The position numbers and the translations under genes are program-made. Source: Sva-25 sp037385685 (lineage in GTDB: Bacteria > Pseudomonadota > Gammaproteobacteria > Chromatiales > Chromatiaceae). Taken from it: a DNA stretch of 64,000 nucleotides. Within the stretch, counting starts at the first letter, position 1, and each line of letters opens with the position of its first letter. Location: the NCBI GenBank assembly GCA_037385685.1, contig JARRMW010000001.1:62001-126000 (forward strand), in the 5' to 3' direction. Below the pieces are notes generated by a model, which was given only the letters and a program-made list of their open reading frames with translations, had not been told where the DNA came from and ran no database searches. This document shows, one piece after another, positions 16,509-24,671 of this stretch.

Positions 16509-17003
16509 ATGCCAGCAGTTGTCGTCGGCGACATTACCCGACTCGATACAGACGGCATCGTCAATGCAGCCAATAACAGTCTGCTCGGGGGCGGGGGTGT
16601 CGACGGCGCTATCCATCACGCAGCCGGCCCGGAACTCCTGGCCTGCACAAGACAGCTTGGTGGCTGCCCGACAGGTGAAGCACGCATCACGCCCGGCTTC
16701 CGGTTGCCTGCCAGATGGGTGATCCATACCGTTGGCCCTGTCTGGCGCGGCGGTCGCGAGAACGAAGCCGCGCTGCTCGCAAACTGTTACCGCCATTCGC
16801 TCCAGCTGGCGCTGCTCTACCAGGTGCAATCGATCGCGTTTCCCGCGATCAGTACAGGGGTGTATGGCTATCCCAAAGAGCAGGCCGCACGCATCGCTGT
16901 CGAAAGCGTGAGCTCCCTCGAGCAGGACTTCAGCCGCGTTCTTTTTTGCTGCTACAGCGAAGAGGATGCCGCGATCTACCGAAAATTGATTGATGCCTCC
17001 TGA
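16509..17003 (+). CDS. Macro-domain protein (ADP-ribose hydrolase type)
   Basis: Macro domains bind ADP-ribose; this subtype (YmdB-like) removes O-acetyl or protein-linked ADP-ribose. The 164 residues are a single macro domain with GDITRLDTDGIVNAANNSLLGGGGVDGAIHHAAGP-type signature pieces: NAANN (about 19-23), GGGVDGAIH (28-36) and FPAISTGVYGYP near 115. It begins five bases after sspB and probably shares its transcript. This is not a usual sspAB partner, and its cellular target is unknown. Confidence 0.9.
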   Translation: MPAVVVGDITRLDTDGIVNAANNSLLGGGGVDGAIHHAAGPELLACTRQLGGCPTGEARITPGFRLPARWVIHTVGPVWRGGRENEAALLANCYRHSLQLALLYQVQSIAFPAISTGVYGYPKEQAARIAVESVSSLEQDFSRVLFCCYSEEDAAIYRKLIDAS

Positions 17004-17058
17004 AAAACAGGGATAATTTCATCAACATCACCGGCAACGCATTCAGAGTGTAAAACAG

Positions 17059-17583
17059 ATGCAGGACCTCGACCACAAGGCCGCCCGAATCCGGCTCGTC
17101 ATCTTCGATGTCGATGGCGTCCTGACTGACGGCAGTCTTTTCCTTGGCGATGATGGACAGGAATACAAGGCATTTCACTCCAAGGACGGCCACGGTATGG
17201 TGATGCTGCAGGAAAGCGGTGTCCAGATCGCCATCATCACCGGCAGAACCTCCGAAGTCGTGCGCATTCGCATGAACAGCCTTGGTATCGAACATGTGTT
17301 CCAGGGCAAGCGCGAGAAGGGGCCCGCCTATGACGAACTCAAGCAGGTCACGGGATTCAGCGATACGCAGATCGCCTATGTCGGTGATGACGTCGTCGAT
17401 TTACCGGTCATGTGCAGGGTCGGCCTTGCGATCGCGGTGAACGATGCCCATCCGTTGGTCAAGCAGCATGCGCACTGGACAACGCCTTCCGGTGGCGGCC
17501 GAGGCGCTGCAAGGGAAGTCTGTGAAATGCTCATGCAGGCCCAGGGCACGCTGGAGGCACGGCTGAACAGCTATCTTGCATGA
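17059..17583 (+). CDS. kdsC: 3-deoxy-D-manno-octulosonate 8-phosphate phosphatase
   Basis: KdsC makes free KDO for lipopolysaccharide. The 174-residue HAD phosphatase has the nucleophile motif FDVDGVLTDG with Asp17 and Asp19, a Thr in IITGRTS (motif II) and the acidic YVGDDVVDLP (motif IV). HAD enzymes of this type work as tetramers without a cap domain. It heads the kdsC-lptC-lptA-lptB operon and overlaps lptC by ATGA. kdsD is not in the 5' gap. Confidence 0.95.
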   Translation: MQDLDHKAARIRLVIFDVDGVLTDGSLFLGDDGQEYKAFHSKDGHGMVMLQESGVQIAIITGRTSEVVRIRMNSLGIEHVFQGKREKGPAYDELKQVTGFSDTQIAYVGDDVVDLPVMCRVGLAIAVNDAHPLVKQHAHWTTPSGGGRGAAREVCEMLMQAQGTLEARLNSYLA

Positions 17584-18152
17584 AAGAAATTGTCTCCATC
17601 ACTGCAACTCTCGGACTGATCCTGGCTGTCACTCTGTTCCTGAATTTGCTCGAGCAGTCTGGCCAGCAGATTGCACCGACAGAGAAACCCGGGACAGCAG
17701 AGCCCCAGCCGGACGTCCAGATACGCAATGCAACCATCATCAAGACTGACGATTTCGGTTACCACAAGTACCACCTGCATGCAGAGCGGGTTGAGCATTA
17801 CCTGCAACGCTCGACCGAGCTTGAAAACCTGCGGCTGATAGTCGGCTCTGCCAGCAATGAGTCTGACTGGCTACTCACTGCCGAGGCGGGCTGGATGGAT
17901 GCAGCCAGCAAGCAGTTGCTGCTGCACGGGGAAGTGCTTGTCAACCAGCGAAAAGAGGGCAGCGAGGATATTACCGGCCTGACCCGTGACATGCTCGTCG
18001 ATTATGCCAACACCCTGGCCTATTCTTCCGCTCCTGCAACGCTTCTTAATGGACAGAACATGACGAGCGGGACAGGACTTTTTATCAATTTTTCGAGACC
18101 GGGCAAAATCAGCCTGCTCTCGCGTGTCAGCGGTACCCATGTCTTCGAGTAA
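17580..18152 (+). CDS. lptC: LPS export ABC transporter periplasmic protein LptC
   Basis: LptC is a single-span inner membrane protein that passes LPS from LptBFG to LptA. The 190 residues have a membrane anchor at about 6-26 and a periplasmic beta-jellyroll with YHLHAERVEHYLQ and YSSAPATLLNGQNM segments. Length is normal. The operon context fixes the call. It overlaps lptA. Confidence 0.92.
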   Translation: MKEIVSITATLGLILAVTLFLNLLEQSGQQIAPTEKPGTAEPQPDVQIRNATIIKTDDFGYHKYHLHAERVEHYLQRSTELENLRLIVGSASNESDWLLTAEAGWMDAASKQLLLHGEVLVNQRKEGSEDITGLTRDMLVDYANTLAYSSAPATLLNGQNMTSGTGLFINFSRPGKISLLSRVSGTHVFE

Positions 18153-18828
18153 GTTTACGCTTCTCCTGCTTCTGCTCGCGCTACCGCTGCTCCCTGTCGC
18201 GGAGGAGAAAAGTGCGGTTCGCGTCGAGGCTGACAATGTCGTACACGACGAGGCCACGGGCAAGGTGACCTACTCAGGCAATGTCGTCGTCACCCGAGGC
18301 GAGATGCAGCTGTTGTCCGATACTCTCGTGATCACCCGGGACCGCAACACGGGTGAGGGGATTATCACCGCCACCGGCGAACCGCTGAAGTTTCTGACTA
18401 ACAGCGAAGGACAGACGGTCACTGGAGATGCCTCGACTGCGACCTACCAGGTTGACAGCAGACAACTGGAACTCCTGGGCTCACCAATGAATTTCGAATC
18501 TGTCGATGCAAGCGGTCAGAAACTGAACGGCAGCGCCAGCGTAGCACGCTACGACATGGAATCTTCGTTTCTCAGCATGTCGGGATCTCCCGTGCGCTTC
18601 AGACAGACACCAGCCGGGGATGAGCAACCAATCATGGGCACCTCGAGTAAAGCCGATTACGACATGAACCAAAAGCTTCTCGTGTTGAGTGGCAAGGCTA
18701 CCGTGCAACAGGACGGCAATACCGTCAGGAACGACCGGATTGTCTTCAACCTGAAGGAATCCGTCATCACCGCAGGCGCAAAGGCCAACGCAAAGGAACG
18801 CGTCGAAACCCTGCTGGAACTGGAGTAG
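18139..18828 (+). CDS. lptA: Lipopolysaccharide transport periplasmic protein LptA
   Basis: LptA forms the periplasmic bridge that carries LPS to the outer membrane. The 229 residues have a signal peptide (about 1-20) and an OstA-type beta-jellyroll repeat: VEADNVVHDEATGKVTYSGNV, then GTSSKADYDMNQKLLVLSGKA about 130 residues later. It is longer than E. coli LptA (185). I chose ATG 18139, inside the lptC end; a GTG at 18124 is in frame but less likely. Confidence 0.92.
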   Translation: MSSSKFTLLLLLLALPLLPVAEEKSAVRVEADNVVHDEATGKVTYSGNVVVTRGEMQLLSDTLVITRDRNTGEGIITATGEPLKFLTNSEGQTVTGDASTATYQVDSRQLELLGSPMNFESVDASGQKLNGSASVARYDMESSFLSMSGSPVRFRQTPAGDEQPIMGTSSKADYDMNQKLLVLSGKATVQQDGNTVRNDRIVFNLKESVITAGAKANAKERVETLLELE

Positions 18829-18832
18829 AAGC

Positions 18833-19558
18833 ATGGGAACACTCGCGGCAACGTCACTGGTAAAACGATACGGCAAGCGCACTGTCGTCAAGGATGTCTC
18901 GATCGAGGTCACACGCGGTGAGGTGGTCGGCCTGCTCGGGCCAAACGGTGCCGGAAAGACGACGAGCTTCTACATGATCGTCGGGCTCGTGCCAGCTGAT
19001 GAGGGTGTTGTCATGCTCAACGACGAGGAGATCACGCATTTGCCGATGCATGTCAGGGCACGCCGGGGAATCGGCTACCTCGCACAGGAACCCTCCGTTT
19101 TCCGGCGCCTCAGTGTCGAGGACAATCTGCTGGCGATTCTCGAAACACGCAAGGAACTTGAAAAAAGCCAACAGCAGGAACTCTGTGACGACCTGCTTCG
19201 CCAGTTTGGTCTCAGTGCACTCCGCGAGTCACTTGCCATGCGGCTGTCAGGCGGAGAGCGCCGCCGGCTGGAAATTGCCCGCTCCCTGACCATGGAACCC
19301 GCCTTCATCCTGCTGGATGAACCCTTCGCAGGTATCGACCCCCTCTCGATTGCCGATATCCAGTCGATTATCAAGCAGCTGGCATCCGAGGGAATTGGCA
19401 TCCTGATCACAGATCACAATGTGCGGGAAACCCTGGGTATCTGCCACCGCGGATATATCATCAGCAACGGCGAGGTACTGGCAGAAGGCAAGCCTCAGAT
19501 GCTGCTGGACAATCCCGATGTGCGCGATGTCTACCTCGGCCATGACTTTCGTATGTGA
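18833..19558 (+). CDS. lptB: LPS export ABC transporter ATP-binding protein LptB
   Basis: LptB powers LPS extraction from the inner membrane. The 241-residue ATPase has Walker A GPNGAGKTT (36-44), the signature LSGGERRR (138-145), Walker B FILLDEPF (158-165) and the switch His in ITDHNVRET. The GERRRLEIAR signature is characteristic of LptB. It ends the operon; rpoN follows after 187 bases with its own promoter. Confidence 0.96.
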   Translation: MGTLAATSLVKRYGKRTVVKDVSIEVTRGEVVGLLGPNGAGKTTSFYMIVGLVPADEGVVMLNDEEITHLPMHVRARRGIGYLAQEPSVFRRLSVEDNLLAILETRKELEKSQQQELCDDLLRQFGLSALRESLAMRLSGGERRRLEIARSLTMEPAFILLDEPFAGIDPLSIADIQSIIKQLASEGIGILITDHNVRETLGICHRGYIISNGEVLAEGKPQMLLDNPDVRDVYLGHDFRM

Positions 19559-19671
19559 CCTTCGATTTAGCAAATAAATTCAACTGGTTACACAATAGAG
19601 CGCCATCCCCCCCACTCCCCTCATACGGCATCGGGACCTTGCTATGCATCAAGTGACATGGAGTTTCTACG

Positions 19672-19700
19672 TTAGCAAAAGTGTCATGATGCGCTAGAAT
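19672..19700 (+). promoter_or_regulatory. Candidate rpoN promoter
   Basis: TTAGCA (19672-19677, 4/6), 17 bases, TAGAAT (19695-19700, 5/6), 46 bases before the rpoN GTG. Confidence 0.5.
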
Positions 19701-19745
19701 GGAACAAACAGTCGGGTTAAGACAGATAGATCTGAAAGAGCCATT

Positions 19746-21173
19746 GTGAAGCAAAGCCTTCAATTCCGTCTTGGTCAGCAGCTGACCATGACGCCACAAC
19801 TTCAGCAAGCTGTCAGACTGCTGCAACTTTCCACCCTGGAACTCAATACGGAAATCCAGCAGGCGCTGGAGAGTAATCTTATGCTCGAGGCTGATGAAGC
19901 GCAGGAAAGCAGCCCGGAAGGTGAGAATGCGCAGCCGGAATTTCCTGACGACAGCGCACTGAGCAAGGAAGTCATTCCCGAGGAACTCCCGGTCGATGCC
20001 GAGTGGTCGTCTATCTACGAACCGGCAGCTTACAGAAACGCGGCACCATCCGACGAAGACTATGACATGATGGCCTCGACAGCCGCGATCACAACGCTGC
20101 GAGATCATCTCCGATGGCAGACCTGCCTTGCCTCCTTCGACGCAAGGCAGCAGGCTGTTGCCGAGGCGATCATTGACGGAATCAACGACAAGGGGTATTT
20201 CACGGGAGATCTCGAAGACCTCGCAGCAGGTTTCGAGGAGAAAGGCGTGACCACCGAACTTGCGCAGGCAGTCCTTGAGACGATCCAGACTTTCGACCCC
20301 GCCGGTGTCGGTGCACGCGACCTGCAGGAATGCCTTCTCATCCAGCTACGGCAACTGCCTCCCACAACACCGCTCAAGTCCAGGGCCCTGCGTATTGTCA
20401 GTGATCATTTCGAGGCGTTGAGCAACCGCAATCCCGCACTCTTGAAGCTGCGCAGCGGCCTCGACAACGAAGAATTGAAACAGGCGATAGAACTTGTCAG
20501 GCAGTGTTCGCCATATCCTGGCGAAAACTTCTCCAGCGATGACAGCCAGTATGTGACCCCGGATGTCATCGTGCGCAAACACAACGGCCGCTGGCTCGTG
20601 GAGGCCAACCCGGAAACACTGCCAAAGCTGCGGATCAACAGCTACTATTCAAGCCTGATCAAACGCGGTGACCAGAGCCATGACAACCAGATGATGCGTG
20701 ATCACCTGCAGGAAGCACGCTGGCTGCTCAAGAGCCTGCACAGCCGACAGGAGACACTGTTGCGGGTGGCGCACAGGATTATCGAGCACCAGAAGGCGTT
20801 TCTCGAGCATGGGCCCGAAGCAATGAAGCCACTCGTCATGCGCGAAATCGCCGAGGAACTCGAGCTTCACGAATCCACCATTTCGCGCGCAGCGACCAAC
20901 AAGTACATGCTCACTCCCCAGGGAGTGTTTGAATTCAAGTACTTCTTCTCGAGCCATGTCGGCTCCGTCGACGGTGACAACCACTCATCGACAGCGATCC
21001 GGGCGCGCATTCGCAAAATGATCCAGGATGAACAGAGCGGCAAGCCGCTCAGCGACAACAAGATTACAGCCCTGCTGAAGCAGGAGGGCATTTCCGTGGC
21101 ACGGCGTACCGTGGCAAAGTACCGCGAATCGATGTCGATCCCGTCATCGAGTGAGCGGAAACGTATGATCTGA
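19746..21173 (+). CDS. rpoN: RNA polymerase sigma-54 factor
   Basis: Sigma-54 directs polymerase to -24/-12 promoters that need enhancer-binding ATPases. The 475 residues have the Gln- and Leu-rich region I (KQSLQFRLGQQLTMTPQLQQA), an acidic region II (about 50-90), the core-binding region III, the helix-turn-helix around EELELHESTISRAATNKYM, and the RpoN box ARRTVAKYRE near the C-terminus. Translation starts at GTG 19746. Downstream hpf-ptsN-hprK-rapZ is the conserved proteobacterial order. Confidence 0.97.
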   Translation: MKQSLQFRLGQQLTMTPQLQQAVRLLQLSTLELNTEIQQALESNLMLEADEAQESSPEGENAQPEFPDDSALSKEVIPEELPVDAEWSSIYEPAAYRNAAPSDEDYDMMASTAAITTLRDHLRWQTCLASFDARQQAVAEAIIDGINDKGYFTGDLEDLAAGFEEKGVTTELAQAVLETIQTFDPAGVGARDLQECLLIQLRQLPPTTPLKSRALRIVSDHFEALSNRNPALLKLRSGLDNEELKQAIELVRQCSPYPGENFSSDDSQYVTPDVIVRKHNGRWLVEANPETLPKLRINSYYSSLIKRGDQSHDNQMMRDHLQEARWLLKSLHSRQETLLRVAHRIIEHQKAFLEHGPEAMKPLVMREIAEELELHESTISRAATNKYMLTPQGVFEFKYFFSSHVGSVDGDNHSSTAIRARIRKMIQDEQSGKPLSDNKITALLKQEGISVARRTVAKYRESMSIPSSSERKRMI

Positions 21174-21202
21174 CTAATACTATTTCTTGAGAGGAGCATC
21201 AC

Positions 21203-21493
21203 ATGCAAGTCAATCTCACAGCTCGTCATATGGACCTTACTGACTCCATCCGCAACTATGTTAATGAAAAGTTTGGCAAACTCGAGCGTCACTTCGACCA
21301 TGTCACCAACGTCAACGTGATTCTCAGCATTGAAAAAACGCGCCAGATGGCAGAAGCCAATTTTCATGTCAGCGGTCAGGATATCTTCGCAGATACAGAG
21401 CATGAGGACATGTACGCGGCGATTGACGGGCTGGTGGACAAGCTCGACCGTCAACTCCTGAAATACAAGGAAAAAATCCAGAGCCACCGTTAA
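21203..21493 (+). CDS. hpf: Ribosome hibernation promoting factor, short form
   Basis: HPF binds the decoding centre and favours inactive 100S ribosome dimers in stationary phase. The 96 residues are the single short-type domain, with LTARHMDLTDSIRNYVNEKF at the N-terminus and ADTEHEDMYAAIDGLVDKLDRQL at about 64-86. It lacks the long C-terminal dimerisation domain. A GAGAGGAG ribosome site precedes it, and its stop overlaps the ptsN start by one base. Confidence 0.95.
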   Translation: MQVNLTARHMDLTDSIRNYVNEKFGKLERHFDHVTNVNVILSIEKTRQMAEANFHVSGQDIFADTEHEDMYAAIDGLVDKLDRQLLKYKEKIQSHR

Positions 21494-21960
21494 TGACTAT
21501 CCCCCCCAATCTGCTGGAAGAGGAGCGCATCCTGATCGATGCGCCCCTCACAACCAGATCGATGGTCCTCGAGGCGCTTGCCGGGCTGCTTGCAGACAGC
21601 GAAATCACCGGGGATGCGATCGAGGCCAAGTTCGTTGAACGTGAAGAACTCGGCAGCACAGGCATCGGCTTTGGTGTCGCAATCCCGCATGCCCGGCTCA
21701 AGCAGCTGCAATCGACACGTGCCGCCTTCATCAGGACACGGGATGCAGTCGATTTCATCGCACCTGACGAAACCTCTGTCGATCTTGTCTTCGCCCTGCT
21801 GGTTCCGGAGGGATCCAACGAGGACTATCTTCGCTTGCTCGCACAGCTCGCTCGATTCTTTTCCGATGCGGAAAACCGCGAACTGCTGCGCAGTGCAAAG
21901 TCTGCTGATGATGTGATCAGCGCATTCGGCCGTTCCGAGGCCCGGCGCCAGAGCGCATGA
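21493..21960 (+). CDS. ptsN: PTS IIA-like nitrogen regulatory protein
   Basis: EIIA-Ntr is a phosphoryl acceptor that regulates potassium and nitrogen functions instead of carrying sugar. The 155 residues have the mannitol/fructose-type EIIA fold with the phospho-His66 in GVAIPHARL. Length and fold match the family. It is translationally linked to hpf (TAATG) and hprK (ATGA). Confidence 0.95.
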   Translation: MTIPPNLLEEERILIDAPLTTRSMVLEALAGLLADSEITGDAIEAKFVEREELGSTGIGFGVAIPHARLKQLQSTRAAFIRTRDAVDFIAPDETSVDLVFALLVPEGSNEDYLRLLAQLARFFSDAENRELLRSAKSADDVISAFGRSEARRQSA

Positions 21961-22922
21961 GCAGCACGATCGGCGAATTTATCGCCGAAGTCAGCAAGCG
22001 ACTCGATCTCGCATGGGTCGCAGGTTTCGAGGGGACCGGCCACCACTTCACTGACAACGAGAATGAAACCAGCGGCCAGACGCTCGTTGGCCCCCTGAAC
22101 CTGATCCATCCGAACCGCATCCAGATCATCGGCCATACCGAGATCGCCTACATCAACAGCTTGCTCAAGACGACGCGCAAAGACACGATTCACCAGCTCT
22201 TCAACGGCTATCCGGCAATCGTGATCTGCACCAATGACATCGAGGTCCCCGCTGATCTCATCGATGTCGCCAATGAAACCTCGACACCATTACTGAGAAC
22301 ACAGCACAGTGACCAGCGCGTTCTCAACAACCTGCAGTACTACCTCTCACAGGAACTGGCAGAACGGGAAACGATCCATGGCGTCTTCATGGAGGTTCTC
22401 GGTCTCGGCATCCTGCTGACCGGAACGGCGGCATCTGGCAAGAGCGAGCTTGCGCTCGAGCTGCTGAACCGGGGACACCGGCTGATTGCTGACGATGCGC
22501 CGGAATTCGCCCGCATCGCCCCCGATATCGTGACAGGGAGCTGCCCGCCGCTTTTGCAGGACTTCATCGAGGTTCGTGGCCTCGGCCTGCTCAATGTCCG
22601 GCGCATGTTTGGCGATACGGCCATCAAGCGAGGCAAGTACCTGCGGCTCATCGTTCATCTTGCGCAGTTCGACGACAGTGAGCTGGCCGCAATGGACCGC
22701 CTTGCCGGGGTTACCACATCACGCACCGTACTCGGCCTGAAAATCCCCCAGGTCACCGTTCCGATCGCACCCGGACGTAACATGGCCGTACTGGTCGAAA
22801 CGGCGGTCAGGCACTACCTGTTGCGTCTTCAAGGTTATGACGCCAGCGAGGATTTCATCGAACGCCAGCGCAGTGCCATCGAGCAAGCCAGCCCGGTCTC
22901 ACCCGGCAACACCGGAACATGA
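21957..22922 (+). CDS. hprK: HPr kinase/phosphorylase
   Basis: HprK phosphorylates and dephosphorylates HPr on a serine. The 321 residues have an N-terminal regulatory domain (about 1-130) and a PCK-like kinase domain with P-loop GTAASGKSE (156-164) and the signature EVRGLGLLNV (about 204-213). The encoded HPr keeps the target serine (Ser46), so the pair should work together. Overlaps ptsN by ATGA. An 80-base gap then leads to rapZ. Confidence 0.95.
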   Translation: MSSTIGEFIAEVSKRLDLAWVAGFEGTGHHFTDNENETSGQTLVGPLNLIHPNRIQIIGHTEIAYINSLLKTTRKDTIHQLFNGYPAIVICTNDIEVPADLIDVANETSTPLLRTQHSDQRVLNNLQYYLSQELAERETIHGVFMEVLGLGILLTGTAASGKSELALELLNRGHRLIADDAPEFARIAPDIVTGSCPPLLQDFIEVRGLGLLNVRRMFGDTAIKRGKYLRLIVHLAQFDDSELAAMDRLAGVTTSRTVLGLKIPQVTVPIAPGRNMAVLVETAVRHYLLRLQGYDASEDFIERQRSAIEQASPVSPGNTGT

Positions 22923-23002
22923 GGGACGTGCACAGGCCTGCCCTGTTCATCCCTTTTTATCTACTATAAGCTGTTGGCACATTGCACCATCAGGCATGAC
23001 CG

Positions 23003-23869
23003 ATGAGACTGATCGTCGTCACCGGACTCTCCGGTTCCGGCAAGACCGTAGCGCTGCATGCGCTCGAAGATGCCGGCTACTACTGCATCGACAACCTGCC
23101 GGTCTCCCTCTTGCCCGCTCTGACCAGGGAACTCCTGGGAAATGACCGGCTCTACAACCAGGATGTCGCCATCGGCATCGACGTCAGAACAGCCACAGCA
23201 GGCATTGATATCCTGCCGCCTGTTATCGAGAGTCTGAAACAGGATGGAATAGATTGCACCATCCTCTTTATCGAAGCGGATGACCGCGTGATTCTGCGGC
23301 GTTACAGTGAAACACGAAGAAAGCATCCGCTCTCGGACAGGCAGCACACCCTGACCGAGGCGGTTCTCGAGGAACGCTCACGCATGCAACCGATACGCCA
23401 GGCAGCGGACTTGCTGATCGACACCAGCCGCACGAGCCTGCATCAGCTCCGCAGACAAATCCGCCGCAAGATCGCACAAATACCGGAGGAACTACAAATC
23501 GAGATACAGTCCTTTGGTTACAAGTATGGCCTTCCGCAAGATGCAGACCTTGTTTTCGATGCACGCCTTTTACCGAACCCCTACTGGCGCACAGAATTGC
23601 GCCCGCTGACGGGCAAGGACAAGGAGGTGCAGGAATTTCTTGCCGCCGAGCCAGCTACTGGCGCCTACCTCGGCGAGGTTGAACAACTGCTGCAATCATG
23701 GATTCCCGGGTACCGAAACGAAGGGCGCTCCTACCTTACCGTGGCAATCGGTTGCACAGGTGGCCAGCACAGATCCGTTTATCTCGTCGAGCAGATCGCC
23801 GAAAGACTTTCACAAAACGGATACAATTGCATCGTCAACCACCGGGAACTCGCCTCTGCCAATGCCTGA
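23003..23869 (+). CDS. rapZ: RNase adapter protein RapZ
   Basis: In E. coli RapZ binds the GlmZ RNA and steers RNase E to it, controlling glucosamine-6-phosphate synthase. The 288 residues have the N-terminal P-loop GLSGSGKT (8-15) with DNLPVSLLP, and a C-terminal RNA-binding domain with IGCTGGQHRSVYLVE. Outside enterobacteria it is a general member of the rpoN-ptsN cluster, and its RNA target here is unknown. Confidence 0.94.
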   Translation: MRLIVVTGLSGSGKTVALHALEDAGYYCIDNLPVSLLPALTRELLGNDRLYNQDVAIGIDVRTATAGIDILPPVIESLKQDGIDCTILFIEADDRVILRRYSETRRKHPLSDRQHTLTEAVLEERSRMQPIRQAADLLIDTSRTSLHQLRRQIRRKIAQIPEELQIEIQSFGYKYGLPQDADLVFDARLLPNPYWRTELRPLTGKDKEVQEFLAAEPATGAYLGEVEQLLQSWIPGYRNEGRSYLTVAIGCTGGQHRSVYLVEQIAERLSQNGYNCIVNHRELASANA

Positions 23870-24251
23870 TTGCAGTCTCATTGTCGTTGCTCACGCCCCT
23901 CTTGCGAGTTCCCTCGTCTCTGTCGCGAACCAGATCCTGGGAGATACAGGCCTGCTCATGGCATTCGATATCGACCTGGACTGCGACAGTGACACCGTGG
24001 CCCGGAATCTGCAGCAGGAAGTCGAAGACTGCGACCGGGGTAACGGTGTGCTTATCCTCTGCGATCTCAAAGGTGCCACACCCGGCAATATCGCCACGCG
24101 TGCGCACATGAAGCATGCAGAGAGCAGCCTGGTATTCGGCGTTAACCTGCCAATGCTGCTGAGAGGCATCAACTACATGCACCAGCACCATGCAGCTGTC
24201 GCAAAGGCGGCAATTGCAGGCGCCCGCAATTGCATTACCATGGCGGAATGA
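23862..24251 (+). CDS. PTS EIIA component, mannose type
   Basis: The 129-residue protein is a stand-alone EIIA of the mannose/fructose-sorbose family, with the phospho-histidine candidate His11 in VVAHAPLAS and LCDLKGATPGN at about 63-73. It overlaps the rapZ end by eight bases and abuts HPr. No EIIB, EIIC or EIID lies nearby, so it probably relays phosphate as a regulator and does not take up sugar. Confidence 0.88.
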   Translation: MPDCSLIVVAHAPLASSLVSVANQILGDTGLLMAFDIDLDCDSDTVARNLQQEVEDCDRGNGVLILCDLKGATPGNIATRAHMKHAESSLVFGVNLPMLLRGINYMHQHHAAVAKAAIAGARNCITMAE

Positions 24252-24520
24252 TGATCGAGAAAGAACTCACCATCATCAACAAGCTCGGACTGCATGCACG
24301 CGCAGCAAGCAAGCTCGTCACCGTTGCCAATGGCTATAATGCGGAAATTCACGTTAACAGGGATTCGCAACGCGTCAATGCCAAGAGCATCATGGGGGTC
24401 ATGATGCTGGCAGCATCGCAAGGCACCGGCATTCGTCTCGAGGCCGAGGGCGAGGATGCCGAAGCAGCACTGGACGCGCTCGAGGAACTCATCAACAACA
24501 GGTTCGGTGAAGCGGAGTAA
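24251..24520 (+). CDS. ptsH: Phosphocarrier protein HPr
   Basis: HPr carries phosphate between Enzyme I and the EIIA proteins. With the start at ATG 24251 the product has 89 residues, His15 sits in KLGLHARAA and Ser46 in NAKSIMGVM, exactly the canonical numbering. A GGCGG site lies five bases upstream. ATG 24248 would add one Met. Both the His and Ser phosphorylation sites are intact, consistent with the presence of HprK. Enzyme I is not encoded in this window. Confidence 0.95.
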   Translation: MIEKELTIINKLGLHARAASKLVTVANGYNAEIHVNRDSQRVNAKSIMGVMMLAASQGTGIRLEAEGEDAEAALDALEELINNRFGEAE

Positions 24521-24671
24521 GTATCGATCGCAACCAGTTGTGATCCCACCGGCTGATCAGCCAGGTCCTCTCCACTAGATCATCAGGGAACTGTTTTTCA
24601 GCGGCAGATTCTGTTTCTGTTGCCTGCCTGCTAAACTGGCCGCTGTTTATCAACGGACAGACAGCAACCCA

